A DNA stretch of 51,548 nt from a virus (IMGVR_UViG_3300044712_000759:1-51548); one strand, 5' to 3'; positions 14,477-21,818 are shown, numbered from the stretch's first letter. Numbers and translations: made by a program. Notes: generated from the letters alone by a model not told the origin.

Positions 14477-14516
14477 GATTCGTCTGTTTTTGGTTGATGC
14501 TGGTTAAATATCAAAC

Positions 14517-14548
14517 CAAAAATAATTCTTTTTTGAATACGGACCAAA
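14517..14548 (-). promoter_or_regulatory. Promoter with ideal Bacteroidetes spacing and palindrome
   Basis: The minus strand has TTTG at 14548-14545, 20 bases, then TATTTTTG at 14524-14517. The palindrome TTC (14526-14528) N6 GAA (14535-14537) lies in the spacer touching the -7 box, the same placement as at 1047-1058. Confidence 0.7.
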
Positions 14549-14590
14549 CATTTTGGCACTTTTTTTTAATTATTTTCATAATTATTTCAG

Positions 14591-14914
14591 AAAAAAGAGG
14601 GACGTATGGCTGAATGCATAGTGAAAGTCGTTTGTCTGCCCTCCGGATGGAGTTGATAGTTAGTTAGAGAACGTCCCTCGATTAAAAGAATGCGTAATGG
14701 GATTTATACTTACTTGATTTCCGTAGCAGATCGCTTACTACTTCATAATCGATTTTCAGAACCGCCTAGCGACTATTGGCACGGTTTCCCGCCATTACGC
14801 AATATCATTGTGTTAAAGAACTGTCAAAGAGCGGGAGTAGATTAAAAAGACCAGAAATTAACTTAGTTTATTCGTTAATTAATTAGATAGAGTAACCAGC
14901 TCCGCACTCCCGCT
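14591..14914 (-). other. Three tandem long-loop hairpins in an otherwise gene-free stretch
   Basis: The 436 bases between genes at 14477-14912 contain no convincing reading frame. They hold three consecutive perfect 9-bp inverted repeats: 14830-14838 with 14906-14914 (85-base unit), 14692-14700 with 14792-14800 (109-base unit) and 14597-14605 with 14671-14679 (83-base unit). Each loop contains at least one smaller hairpin. The last unit is followed by TTTTTT on the minus strand (14596-14591) and can act as a terminator. The arm sequences differ between units, so this is repeated architecture and not repeated sequence. Candidates are structured RNAs, attenuators or a replication-associated site. 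I see no tRNA-like T-loop. Confidence 0.55.
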
Positions 14915-15107
14915 ATGCTTTATTTTCGGTTAACAAAAACTCTTTCATGTCGTCGACTTCTTTCACGACCTCTCGGCGCTCCTCGTTTGTCAGGCTCCCG
15001 AAATCATCGGTAGCGACGTATGCCAAAAACATTTCAAACAGTATCTCACTTTTCTTGCCGGGTGTGTGTGTTGCAGTCATTGTTGATAGTGTTAAATTGA
15101 ATTGCAT
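14913..15107 (-). CDS. Hypothetical protein, 64 residues
   Basis: The frame starts at ATG 15107 or, more simply, ATG 15080 (MTATHTPGKKSEILFEMFLA). The product is acidic and helical, ending LTNEERREVVKEVDDMKEFLLTENKA. A -7 box TAAATTTG lies about 20 bases upstream (15136-15129). The stop codon lies within the right arm of the first hairpin of the 14.6-14.9 kb array. The function is unknown. Confidence 0.5.
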   Translation of the reverse strand: MQFNLTLSTMTATHTPGKKSEILFEMFLAYVATDDFGSLTNEERREVVKEVDDMKEFLLTENKA

Positions 15108-15128
15108 TGAACTTTCATCCCAAAATTA

Positions 15129-15146
15129 CAAATTTATTTTGAACTA
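15129..15146 (-). promoter_or_regulatory. Probable promoter of the gene at 14913-15107
   Basis: A -7 box TAAATTTG (15136-15129) with a half-site TAGTTC (15146-15141) just upstream on the minus strand. No -33 box is seen at the expected distance, so the promoter may be weak or need help. Confidence 0.45.
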
Positions 15147-15197
15147 TTAACGTATTATTTGTCATTATTTTTCAAATTGTTAATAACTGTATTCAAT

Positions 15198-15225
15198 AAA
15201 AAGGGCCGGATTACCAGTCCGACCC
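15198..15225 (-). terminator. Intrinsic terminator after the replication operon
   Basis: On the minus strand GGGTCGGA (15225-15218) pairs with TCCGGCCC (15210-15203) over 8 bp, followed by TTTTT. It closes the operon that ends with the gene at 15263-15580. Confidence 0.85.
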
Positions 15226-15262
15226 CGCATAAGAACCCGTTTGCTTAATTTTTCATAGGTTA

Positions 15263-15580
15263 TCAGTTGATTAATGATTCGTGAACTTTTGACGCGTCAC
15301 ATTGCGGTTTTAAATTCTTCTCGACGTATTCCCTGAATAACTCCCTCGTTTCAAAGTTCGTCAGTATTGAAAACCCTTTGCTTTCTGCCCACTTCATGAA
15401 CTTATCGAACTCCCCGGCAAGCCGTTCGACTGTTTGCTCCTGCACGTATCCCTCAATTTCAGAAGTTGTTTCGTGGAAGATCTTGTAGTTATGCTGTGGT
15501 CCCTTTCGCTTGCTGATGATTTTGAAATGTTGCATCAACTGGCGGTTATGGTTACGGAGAATTACTTCAATTCGTTTCAT
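15263..15580 (-). CDS. Hypothetical protein, 105 residues
   Basis: The product starts MKRIEVILRNHNRQLMQHFK and continues IISKRKGPQHNYKIFHETTS, a basic first half, then a helical acidic second half (ERLAGEFDKFMKWAESKGFS ... ETRELFREYVEKNLKP). It overlaps the upstream gene by 14 bases and is the last gene before the terminator at 15198-15225. No family is recognised. The basic part would allow nucleic-acid binding. Confidence 0.5.
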   Translation of the reverse strand: MKRIEVILRNHNRQLMQHFKIISKRKGPQHNYKIFHETTSEIEGYVQEQTVERLAGEFDKFMKWAESKGFSILTNFETRELFREYVEKNLKPQCDASKVHESLIN

Positions 15581-15899
15581 GAGACAGTGCTTTATTGAAT
15601 GTTTTACTTACTGCTGCTTTAATCATCTCATCCTGAAATTTTAATACAAACCGTCCAGACAAAACACTTGTCATTTCATGGTTCTTGTACGGCATATCTT
15701 TCAGGTGATTCAGAAGTACTTTGATCCACTGGTAGTTTTCTTCCGTAACCTCAGACTTTTCGATAATCGCAGAAATACGGTTGTACCAAGAATGGTATTC
15801 CTGCTGGTAAAACTTCCGGTTTTCGTATCTCTGCTGAAGTTCAACAAAGACAGCCCCGGCGACGATTACGCCAATACTGGCAATGATAAATGAGTTCAT
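15567..15899 (-). CDS. Small membrane-anchored hypothetical protein
   Basis: Start ATG 15899, which overlaps the DnaA-domain stop as ATGA (an in-frame codon upstream lies inside that gene). About 110 residues: one N-terminal membrane segment (MNSFIIASIGVIVAGAVFVE), then a charged helical cytoplasmic part (LQQRYENRKFYQQEYHSW ...). It may tether a replication function to the membrane, because it is coupled to the DnaA domain IV gene; this is inference from position only. Confidence 0.55.
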   Translation of the reverse strand: MNSFIIASIGVIVAGAVFVELQQRYENRKFYQQEYHSWYNRISAIIEKSEVTEENYQWIKVLLNHLKDMPYKNHEMTSVLSGRFVLKFQDEMIKAAVSKTFNKALSHETN

Positions 15900-16330
15900 A
15901 TCTCTGGTGTTAAAGTTTTCTCTCCGCAAGCCTGCATGAGACAGTAATTCAGTGGAAGTTCTTTCTCGAGTTTCGCTCGCCTGGCAAACTCCCGAGCCGT
16001 TGCTTCAATCTCTTTTTCCAGTATGGCGGCTATCTCGTTAATCTCCCGCCGGTACATCTTATCGTAGTCATACAGATTCGTGACCGTTTTGCATGAGTGA
16101 AGTACTGTTGCATGATCCCGGCCGCCGATATCACTGCCGATAGTCTCGAGTGACTTCCTGGTAAGTGATTTGACAAAGAACATGATCACGTGCCTTGCCT
16201 GGACAACCTCACCTTTACGGGTTTTTGATTCAATCAGGGAAAGCGGGATCTGATAGTAATTACAGACTATCTTTTTGATCTGGTCCGGTGTTATCCCGGA
16301 GTCGCGGACTGTTGAAATACCGAGGTTCAT
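15896..16330 (-). CDS. Stand-alone DnaA domain IV (origin-binding) protein
   Basis: The product is 144 residues. DQIKKIVCNYYQIPLSLIES, then KTRKGEVVQARHVIMFFVKS and IGSDIGGRDHATVLHSCKTV are the helices and the GRDHATVLHS signature of the DnaA C-terminal domain that reads DnaA boxes. The ATPase domain (about 300 residues in DnaA) is absent, so it can bind DNA but cannot drive open-complex formation by itself. It may mark a phage origin, or compete with host DnaA. DnaA-box-like sequences in the window lie at 13010-13018, near 20600 and near 27758. Confidence 0.85.
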   Translation of the reverse strand: MNLGISTVRDSGITPDQIKKIVCNYYQIPLSLIESKTRKGEVVQARHVIMFFVKSLTRKSLETIGSDIGGRDHATVLHSCKTVTNLYDYDKMYRREINEIAAILEKEIEATAREFARRAKLEKELPLNYCLMQACGEKTLTPEI

Positions 16331-16343
16331 ATCGATGATTTAG

Positions 16344-16673
16344 TTAAGCCCTTCTCTGTAACCATGCGTTCCGCTTCTCCCGCTCCTTCATCACGTCGTC
16401 AATATTACAATGCCACATCGTGCGCTTGCCCCTGGTATCGGTACCGTTGACCCGGATAGATCCCTCGGCAATGGCGTTCTCAACCCACGACCGGGATCCC
16501 ACTATCTGAACAGCGCGGTTCTGACTGCAGTACTTTTTGCTTGTTTTCAGGATGATGTTGAGCTTTTCCATTTGCTTAATACTACGGAGCATATCGGAAA
16601 TGTTCAGTTCTTCCAGTACCTTGCGCGCGGCTATCTCGGCTATCTGTTGTGCCTGTTCGGGGGTGAAAGTCAT
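16344..16673 (-). CDS. Helix-turn-helix protein (excisionase/MerR-like domain)
   Basis: The product is 109 residues. An N-terminal helical half (MTFTPEQAQQIAEIAARKVLEEL) is followed by NRAVQIVGSRSWVENAIAEG and SIRVNGTDTRGKRTMWHCNI, the helix-turn-helix plus beta wing of excisionase-like DNA-binding folds. It may regulate transcription or assist replication or excision. It is coupled to the radical-SAM-like gene (ATGA) and lies 14 bases before the DnaA-domain gene. Confidence 0.6.
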   Translation of the reverse strand: MTFTPEQAQQIAEIAARKVLEELNISDMLRSIKQMEKLNIILKTSKKYCSQNRAVQIVGSRSWVENAIAEGSIRVNGTDTRGKRTMWHCNIDDVMKEREKRNAWLQRRA

Positions 16674-17335
16674 TTCAGTAGTCTCGTTAGGTTTCTCTTC
16701 TGATCAATCATGGTGAACTCATTCAGTTCATCAATAAGCCTCAATACTTTGTCCTTCGATGGCTCCGGGAGTTTATTATTTCCGCTCGCTGCCCCGATAT
16801 TCACCTGCTTCGGCATACACGCCCGAATGAGCGATACAAGGCCCGGGAGATCAAAGTCCATAATAGGCTCAATAGTTACGTAAGTATCAAAGTGCGCACT
16901 GAGGTGCTGCATCCATTTAGCGCGCTCTACGGGCCGGGGACAGCATTTCATTATCCCAGGATAAAAACGATTTGTCTCGATGGTTGTGCAGACAACTGAA
17001 TTCGCCGGGATGAGATGTAAAAAATTCATTATCCTGGCCGGGTTCTTTGTCTGAAACAGGTATTTGTTATGCCTGAACTGTGAGCAATGAACGAGGGTTT
17101 TCTCTATCCATTCGTAGGGTATTGCATCGGCAAACAGGTCGCAGCTGGAGCCGACGAATATTGTATTATCCTGCCCGAGATCGGTTTTTAATTCCTTCTC
17201 GTCGAACCTGACAGGTTTCTGCTGTCCCCAGCGACCCATATAACAATACGTGCAGTAATGAGGACATTCACCCTTAACGGTATTCCATGTTTGGTTTACC
17301 CATGTGTACATATTACCGGATGATGGATTGAGCAT
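16670..17335 (-). CDS. Radical-SAM-like phage protein (Gp37/Gp68, DUF5131 family)
   Basis: Start ATG 17335 (MLNPSSGNMYTWVNQTWN); the frame is open further upstream but that part overlaps the zinc-ribbon gene. About 221 residues. CPHYCTYCY near residue 25 is the C-x3-C-x2-C motif that binds the 4Fe-4S cluster in radical SAM enzymes. Further conserved segments are FVGSSCDLFADAIPYEW and FQTKNPARIMNFL. The family is widespread in phages; its substrate is unknown (nucleic-acid repair similar to spore photoproduct lyase has been suggested by similarity). It is cytoplasmic and belongs to the replication operon. Confidence 0.75.
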   Translation of the reverse strand: MLNPSSGNMYTWVNQTWNTVKGECPHYCTYCYMGRWGQQKPVRFDEKELKTDLGQDNTIFVGSSCDLFADAIPYEWIEKTLVHCSQFRHNKYLFQTKNPARIMNFLHLIPANSVVCTTIETNRFYPGIMKCCPRPVERAKWMQHLSAHFDTYVTIEPIMDFDLPGLVSLIRACMPKQVNIGAASGNNKLPEPSKDKVLRLIDELNEFTMIDQKRNLTRLLK

Positions 17336-17519
17336 TGTATTGAATTTTATCGTTGTGAAATACTGTTTTACACTCCGGCCTTTCTGTCTGCATCCGGCCG
17401 TTGACCACGTACAAAGGATAGAGATAATCGGCAATAGTTGATTTCTCACAGCCGCAGTTTTCGCACCTAAAGGCTTTGAATCCGATCTTAATCCATTTAT
17501 GCTTGATGAGGTTTGCCAT
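17313..17519 (-). CDS. Small zinc-ribbon protein
   Basis: Start ATG 17519 (MANLIKHKWIKIGFKAFRC), two bases after the DnaB stop. About 68 residues. FRCENCGCEKSTI gives C-x2-C-x-C and a later ERPECK completes a zinc ribbon. The longer in-frame start at 17549 lies inside the helicase gene. The end overlaps the next gene's start by 23 bases. The function is unknown; nucleic-acid binding is likely. Confidence 0.6.
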   Translation of the reverse strand: MANLIKHKWIKIGFKAFRCENCGCEKSTIADYLYPLYVVNGRMQTERPECKTVFHNDKIQYNAQSIIR

Positions 17520-17520
17520 T

Positions 17521-18942
17521 TTATTCTTTATAAAATTCAGGTTCACCAAAAGATTTTAGTTGATCAAAGTCTTTATTTGCCTTAAAATCCTCGGAATAAT
17601 CCTGGTAAATACACGAAAAGGACTCGTTATGCCTGAGCTCTATTTCTCCGACCGGGCCGGACCGGTTCTTTGAAATGATGGCTACGAATATTCCTTTTGA
17701 GTCGCGTCCGTTAAAATCAGATATGCCAAACTTTGCAGGAGGGAATGAGAACATGACCGTGTCTGCGTCCTGCTCAATGGCTCCCGACTCCCGGAGATCT
17801 GCGAGGGTTGGTTTTTTGTCTGCCCTGGTCTCGACACCCCTGTTAAGCTGAGATAAAGCAATAACCGGGACGCCCATATCTTTAGCAATGGCTTTTAGCC
17901 CCCGGGAAATTGATGCAACTTGCTGCTCTCTGTTATCCCCCTGTCCGGTCATTAATTGCAGGTAGTCAACTATTACCAGTTTAATACCGAACTCGTTGAT
18001 CATCTTCCGAACCTTTGCCCGTAGTTCTATAACCGATATTGAGCTGGTATCGTCGATGTATAGCGGCATATTCTGAAGCGGTTCCGCCTTGTGTATTACC
18101 TCAAGAAGATCACATTTACCGTTTATAAGTTCGATATTTGTCCGGCCGCTGGCACCTGATAGGTACCGGATCCCGAGTGCGCTGGCTGACATTTCACAGC
18201 TGAAGAACGCCACTGGATAATTAAGCTCTGCCACGTTCTTTGCAATCTGGCAGCCAAAAGCAGTTTTTCCGGTTGAAGGACGGCCCGCAATTATGATTAA
18301 TTCCTCTTTACGCAGTCCCCCTGTCATGCGATCAATGTTCGTGAATCCGGTAGGCACCCCGACGAGTTTTATCTCTCCGTTCTGTATCTTCTCGATGTCA
18401 TTGAAAACGCCGTCAACTATCACACCTAGGCGTACGGCTTTTTTCTTTGAGACCTTCCCTGATATTGCCATGAGGTTCAGTTCCCCGTAGTCAAGTAATT
18501 CGCTCACATCGTAGGTATCATCGAAAGCCCGGTTTTGTAGTTCCGCGCTGATCCTGATTACCTCCCTCTGCATATACCGCTGGGCTATTATCCTGGCATG
18601 GTATTCCACGTTAACCGTTGAAACGACTTTGGAAATAAGACTGGTAATATACACCGGCCCACCTACGGCGTCGAGTTCACTCCTGGCCCGAAGATATTCA
18701 GAGACAGAAAATATATCTGTGGGATTGTTTAGCTTGTTTAGCTCAAGCACCGCTGAAAATATCTTCTGGTGAGCTTCCCTATAAAAACTTTCAGGACTTA
18801 AAAAGTCTATAACAACCAGCAGTGCGTCGCGATCCAAAAGGACAGCACCCAAAACGGCCTCCTCCATATCCTGTGCCTGGGGCGGTACCTTTCCGAAGTC
18901 GGGAAGTAATACGGGAGCTGGTTTATCTGACTTCCGTGTCAT
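17521..18942 (-). CDS. dnaB: Replicative DNA helicase, DnaB family
   Basis: The product is 473 residues, the normal length. Residues 15-110 form the N-terminal DnaB domain (QAQDMEEAVLGAVLLDRDAL). The RecA-like motor has Walker A IIAGRPSTGKTAFGCQIAKN near residue 220, Walker B KLVIVDYLQLM near residue 325 and the QLNRGVETRADKKPTLADLR loop near residue 365. It acts as a hexamer that unwinds DNA at the fork and recruits primase. It overlaps the replisome organiser gene by 20 bases, so helicase and loader are made together. It may replace host DnaB at phage forks. Confidence 0.95.
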   Translation of the reverse strand: MTRKSDKPAPVLLPDFGKVPPQAQDMEEAVLGAVLLDRDALLVVIDFLSPESFYREAHQKIFSAVLELNKLNNPTDIFSVSEYLRARSELDAVGGPVYITSLISKVVSTVNVEYHARIIAQRYMQREVIRISAELQNRAFDDTYDVSELLDYGELNLMAISGKVSKKKAVRLGVIVDGVFNDIEKIQNGEIKLVGVPTGFTNIDRMTGGLRKEELIIIAGRPSTGKTAFGCQIAKNVAELNYPVAFFSCEMSASALGIRYLSGASGRTNIELINGKCDLLEVIHKAEPLQNMPLYIDDTSSISVIELRAKVRKMINEFGIKLVIVDYLQLMTGQGDNREQQVASISRGLKAIAKDMGVPVIALSQLNRGVETRADKKPTLADLRESGAIEQDADTVMFSFPPAKFGISDFNGRDSKGIFVAIISKNRSGPVGEIELRHNESFSCIYQDYSEDFKANKDFDQLKSFGEPEFYKE

Positions 18943-19705
18943 TGCTTATGAGATTTGTAGGAATATAACTCAATCCAGTTTTTTGGCCCGGCACTGATTT
19001 GTTTTCAAATTTCCCCTCTATGACCTTCAGAAAATTGTTTGGATTAATAAGCCAGTCAAAATCGGCCTTCCATGCACGTTCATTTTTCCCGTTTAGAAAA
19101 TCTGACTGACCGGCTCGCCTGAACACTTCTATAATTTTGGGTTCTCCAAATTCCGCAATTCGGGCGTTAAGATGTTTTTTTCGTTGATCGGAAAGTTTTA
19201 ATACACTTGGTAATTTATTACATAAAGAATTATAATTATCTATAATACTCTTATACTTTATAATACTATTATCTTCATCTTCAGGGTTTGCTATCTGTTT
19301 TGCTTGACCTTTTGCTTTCCTTTTTGCTGAAGCAAAACCACCTTTACTTCCGACCTCTGACCTTATAGTACTAATCCGATTGTCTGAAACCATGCGCTTT
19401 TGAAACAAAAAATCATTTTCAATGTCTAAAACCTTTTCATCCAAAAGCTCTTTTATGGCTGACTCTATTTGCTCAGTACTGAACGGCAAATGCCTAGCAA
19501 GCAGCACAGCAAAATTGTAGCAAATGCTTTCTGTTTGCTTGTCTTTTTGCTTTAGCAAAATTCCCCCGTAAGGATTAAGTTTATGAAAAACACACATGAT
19601 TTTTATATATATTCCCTGGGTTGCAGGAGAACACATATTTAACTTTTCATCTGTTAAATAATCCTGGACGTATAATGGTAAATATGGTTGGTCCCTTAAA
19701 GCCAT
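18923..19705 (-). CDS. Replication initiation / replisome organiser protein
   Basis: The product is 260 residues. The N-terminal part (MALRDQPYLPLYVQDYLTDEKLNMCSP ... IYIKIMCVFH) is the winged-helix start typical of Bacteroidetes and Firmicutes phage replisome organisers (DUF1376/Lin1244-like).  Near residue 125 a basic stretch (GSKGGFASAKRKAKGQAKQ) may contact DNA. The C-terminus contains RAWKADFDWLINPNNFLKVI, a helicase-loader signature. It should bind the origin and load DnaB. It is distinctly AT-rich compared with dnaB. It is the first gene behind the structured leader L4. Confidence 0.8.
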   Translation of the reverse strand: MALRDQPYLPLYVQDYLTDEKLNMCSPATQGIYIKIMCVFHKLNPYGGILLKQKDKQTESICYNFAVLLARHLPFSTEQIESAIKELLDEKVLDIENDFLFQKRMVSDNRISTIRSEVGSKGGFASAKRKAKGQAKQIANPEDEDNSIIKYKSIIDNYNSLCNKLPSVLKLSDQRKKHLNARIAEFGEPKIIEVFRRAGQSDFLNGKNERAWKADFDWLINPNNFLKVIEGKFENKSVPGQKTGLSYIPTNLISNDTEVR

Positions 19706-19717
19706 AATTGGATATTA

Positions 19718-19852
19718 TTAAAAAATAACCCCCGCGCACCGCAATAAAAAAACCACCAGGCCCGAGGAGTGACTAGCTCCACCTGATGGTAATTTCTGCC
19801 CGTGAACGGGGGCGTATTTAATATCTTTATTGAAAACAGAACTCATAGTCAT
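19718..19852 (-). CDS. Possible short open frame in leader L4
   Basis: ATG at 19852-19850 opens 44 codons (MTMSSVFNKDIKYAPVHGQK ...) that pass through the terminator hairpin and stop at 19720-19718. There is no clear ribosome site. I list it because leaders L1 and L2 also contain short frames across the terminator; it may be chance. Confidence 0.2.
   Translation of the reverse strand: MTMSSVFNKDIKYAPVHGQKLPSGGASHSSGLVVFLLRCAGVIF
19745..19790 (-). terminator. Intrinsic terminator inside leader L4
   Basis: On the minus strand ACCA, CAGG and GGAG (19790-19777) pair with CTCC, CCTG and TGGT (19769-19752), with internal loops, followed by seven T. It lies 40 bases upstream of the replisome organiser gene. 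Confidence 0.7.
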
Positions 19853-19963
19853 TTAATTTGGTAGTTCAAAGATATAAATAATAATTCAATTTCAAAACAT
19901 TTTAAGCCCTTTTTGAACTATGCAGAGCAAAAAAATATCAGATCATTTTATATTGACGTTTTA

Positions 19964-19979
19964 AATATGCAAATCATTT
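19964..19979. repeat. 16-base repeat shared with 14256-14271
   Basis: Identical copy of AATATGCAAATCATTT, again between a gene end and a leader promoter, with T-rich flanks similar to the other copy. Confidence 0.6.
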
Positions 19980-20005
19980 GGGTTATTTTTTTGAGATAGC
20001 ATCAA

Positions 20006-20857
20006 TTAAATTCCACAATATCCTTCGCATTCATCAATAAGTTCAGGGAACATATCCATCTGTGTATCTGCGTCAAAATCAATTTTGTCAAGATGCTTGC
20101 ATGAGCGATGCAGAAAAGGGATAGATTTTATAATTGATTCATGATTTTGCTGGCTTTGTACAATTCGTTCAAGATTAACAGCTTTCTGGAATTCTCCGGG
20201 AAACTCCTTTTTAAGCCATTTCCAATAACGATCAGAATGAAAGGGGCAGAAATAACATGATGATCTAAAAGGCATTTTTAGACCGCATTTCTTGACATAA
20301 TCAATAGCCTCCTTTCTTCTGATGAAATTGTCAACGAGAGGGTATTTATTAACCCTCCATTTGACTGTACTGATCCGCATCCTCTCTCTCTCATCAAATG
20401 AAATTCCAAGCCAGAGATTTACGGTGTCGCCCTTCTGAACTTTCTTTCTTATAAATGAATTGGTCGGATGGGTCTTATAATCAGATGTACATTGACGCAT
20501 AAGCATCCCTCTGGTACCATCAGCATTGAGTGTGAAAAAAGGCGGAACGGATGAAGTATAAAAGCCATTTCTTGACTCTTTGGGCGAGCTTGTGAGTTTA
20601 TCCACAAGCCCAACACCTTTTTTCTGAGTTTTATAAATATCGAAACCGTAATTTGTTTTACAGTAATCCGAGAAGTATTGAAAATATTCATATATAAATT
20701 CAGGCTCTGCGCCCGTATCAGCAAAAACAGCAAAGTCTGGTCTGGGTAAATTATATTCCCCGTTCAAGGCCATCAGAATGAGTGCAGTTGATTGCGTACC
20801 AGCACCGTAGCTAATTACATTGTATTCCATAGAGTTAGTATTGAGAAGTTTGATCAT
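20006..20857 (-). CDS. PP-loop (PAPS reductase-like) protein with a cysteine cluster
   Basis: The product is 283 residues. ISYGAGTQSTALILMAL near residue 15 is the PP-loop that binds ATP or PAPS pyrophosphate, followed by FAVFADTGAEPEFIYEYF. Cysteines at MRQCTSDYK, RSSCYFCPFHSDRYW and CEGYCG could hold an iron-sulphur cluster. This phage family is annotated as PAPS reductase-like. No partner gene for DNA phosphorothioation or deazaguanine modification is visible, so the reaction is unknown. ATG 20830 (MEYNVISYGAG) is an alternative start. It follows the VRR-NUC gene by 12 bases. Confidence 0.75.
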   Translation of the reverse strand: MIKLLNTNSMEYNVISYGAGTQSTALILMALNGEYNLPRPDFAVFADTGAEPEFIYEYFQYFSDYCKTNYGFDIYKTQKKGVGLVDKLTSSPKESRNGFYTSSVPPFFTLNADGTRGMLMRQCTSDYKTHPTNSFIRKKVQKGDTVNLWLGISFDERERMRISTVKWRVNKYPLVDNFIRRKEAIDYVKKCGLKMPFRSSCYFCPFHSDRYWKWLKKEFPGEFQKAVNLERIVQSQQNHESIIKSIPFLHRSCKHLDKIDFDADTQMDMFPELIDECEGYCGI

Positions 20858-20869
20858 AAATTTTGTTGA

Positions 20870-21253
20870 TTAAATCACTTTCATGTAAGCATCAATAATC
20901 TTTTGTGCCTCTGAGAACCCCACCGCAAACCAGGTCTGATAACCTTTGCTTGCCAGGGCCTTTAAAACTGCGTCCTGCTCTGCGATATGAGGGGATGAAA
21001 AGGAACCGTCCTTTTTGTATATCCGGGTGCCTTCCGCTTTCAGCTCAAGGAATAACCCATGATAAGAAGTGCGGGCCTCGGCAATGAATAGATCGGGCCA
21101 GCCTCTGCCGTGCTGTATTATTTTAGTCTGTCCTGCTTGTGCCTTGCTGTGGTTAAGCCCGGATAGGTCGAAGTGAAATATTACCTTCGGGTATTGAAGT
21201 CGCAAATAGGTTGCGATCTGCTTGCATAGGATATATTCTTTTGAGGCTCTCAT
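20870..21253 (-). CDS. VRR-NUC domain nuclease
   Basis: The product is 127 residues. GRGWPDLFIAEA, then HGLFLELKAEGTRI and the C-terminal EQDAVLKALASKGYQTWFAV form the PD-(D/E)xK core of VRR-NUC, with D at about 53 and E-x-K at about 70. Stand-alone VRR-NUC proteins in phages are thought to be structure-selective (Holliday-junction type) nucleases. It sits in the recombination block with RecT and the SbcC-like ATPase. The start overlaps the upstream stop as ATGA. Confidence 0.85.
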   Translation of the reverse strand: MRASKEYILCKQIATYLRLQYPKVIFHFDLSGLNHSKAQAGQTKIIQHGRGWPDLFIAEARTSYHGLFLELKAEGTRIYKKDGSFSSPHIAEQDAVLKALASKGYQTWFAVGFSEAQKIIDAYMKVI

Positions 21254-21462
21254 GCTGCCCTCCGCCTCTTATTGAACGAACAACGGCGGTTCTCCCTCAT
21301 GTAGCCTTTGAACTTTGAGCGGCGAGGGATGAAAAAAGGGGAACCGGTATGACCGCTTGCAGTTGGTGATGGCGCCCCGTTCCTCCTGAGTGTGAACATT
21401 GCTGTTGCCAGCATTATGATCGAAGCCAGAAAAGACTTCCCGGAAAGATTGTTTGTTTTCAT
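21250..21462 (-). CDS. Small basic protein with one hydrophobic segment
   Basis: The product is 70 residues: a weak hydrophobic stretch (FLASIIMLATAMFTL) followed by a very basic tail (IPRRSKFKGY and ending FNKRRRAA). Both ends overlap neighbours as ATGA, supporting translation. It could be membrane-bound with a nucleic-acid-binding tail. No family is recognised. Confidence 0.45.
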   Translation of the reverse strand: MKTNNLSGKSFLASIIMLATAMFTLRRNGAPSPTASGHTGSPFFIPRRSKFKGYMRENRRCSFNKRRRAA

Positions 21463-21818
21463 TTCGTTATATAATAAGCGTTTTTCAAAATTTCATGAAT
21501 GTTCAGACTTTTGTTAATCACTCCCTTAGCTTTTAAGTTCATAATTTCAATCCTGTTGAGAACGACGAGCGAGTAATCACCGGACGCTAAAACATAGTGT
21601 CTTTTTCCCCTGGCAACCTTGTTAACCTTTGACATCCGGCTCCGACGGTCAGCGTACTTCTTCGCAAACCACCAGTGGCCATAACCGTAGAAAATACGGA
21701 CAGTTGATTTTGTGGTCAGGAATACGAAGAATAAATTTTTGATCCATGACCAGATCATTGATGCTTCACCGGCAACCCACTGCCAAGCGATGCGGAGTTT
21801 GTTTTTGAGTGTTTTCAT
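21459..21818 (-). CDS. Hypothetical protein with an N-terminal membrane-type helix
   Basis: The product is 119 residues. Tryptophan-rich N-terminus (MKTLKNKLRIAWQWVAGEAS, then WSWIKNLFFVFLTTK), a basic middle (KYADRRSRMSKVNKVARGKR), then HYVLASGDYSLVVLNRIEIM. I do not recognise it. It overlaps the 30-codon gene upstream and the small basic gene downstream as ATGA. Confidence 0.5.
   Translation of the reverse strand: MKTLKNKLRIAWQWVAGEASMIWSWIKNLFFVFLTTKSTVRIFYGYGHWWFAKKYADRRSRMSKVNKVARGKRHYVLASGDYSLVVLNRIEIMNLKAKGVINKSLNIHEILKNAYYITK

Larger units (their letters stand above)
19745..19979 (-). promoter_or_regulatory. Leader L4 with promoter: 300-base gene-free region before replication genes
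   Basis: The region between genes (19706-20005) holds the 16-base repeat (19979-19964), half-sites of the operator motif (GAAC at 19915-19918), a -33-like TTTG 18 bases from the -7 box TATCTTTG (19874-19867), a leader and the terminator. A 6-base pairing (TGACTA at 19849-19844 with TAGTCA in the hairpin loop) would repeat the A-B-A'-B' layout of L1-L3, but it is short. Distal CCCCCG (about 19813-19808) and CGGGGG (about 19735-19730) can also pair around the hairpin, the second followed by TTATTTTTT. Confidence 0.5.

Noticed and set aside
14591-14914. Three regularly spaced structures as a CRISPR array
   Set aside because: The arms and loops differ in sequence and there is no repeated direct repeat; no cas genes are present.
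14597-14914. The 83-109-base hairpin units as phage tRNAs
   Set aside because: Lengths are near tRNA size, but no T-loop (TTCRA) or D-arm pattern and no CCA-type end were found; stems are 9 bp instead of 7.
20006-20857. PP-loop protein as DndC (DNA phosphorothioation)
   Set aside because: No DndA, DndB, DndD or DndE partners are nearby, and the protein is shorter than DndC; it fits the general phage PAPS-reductase-like family.
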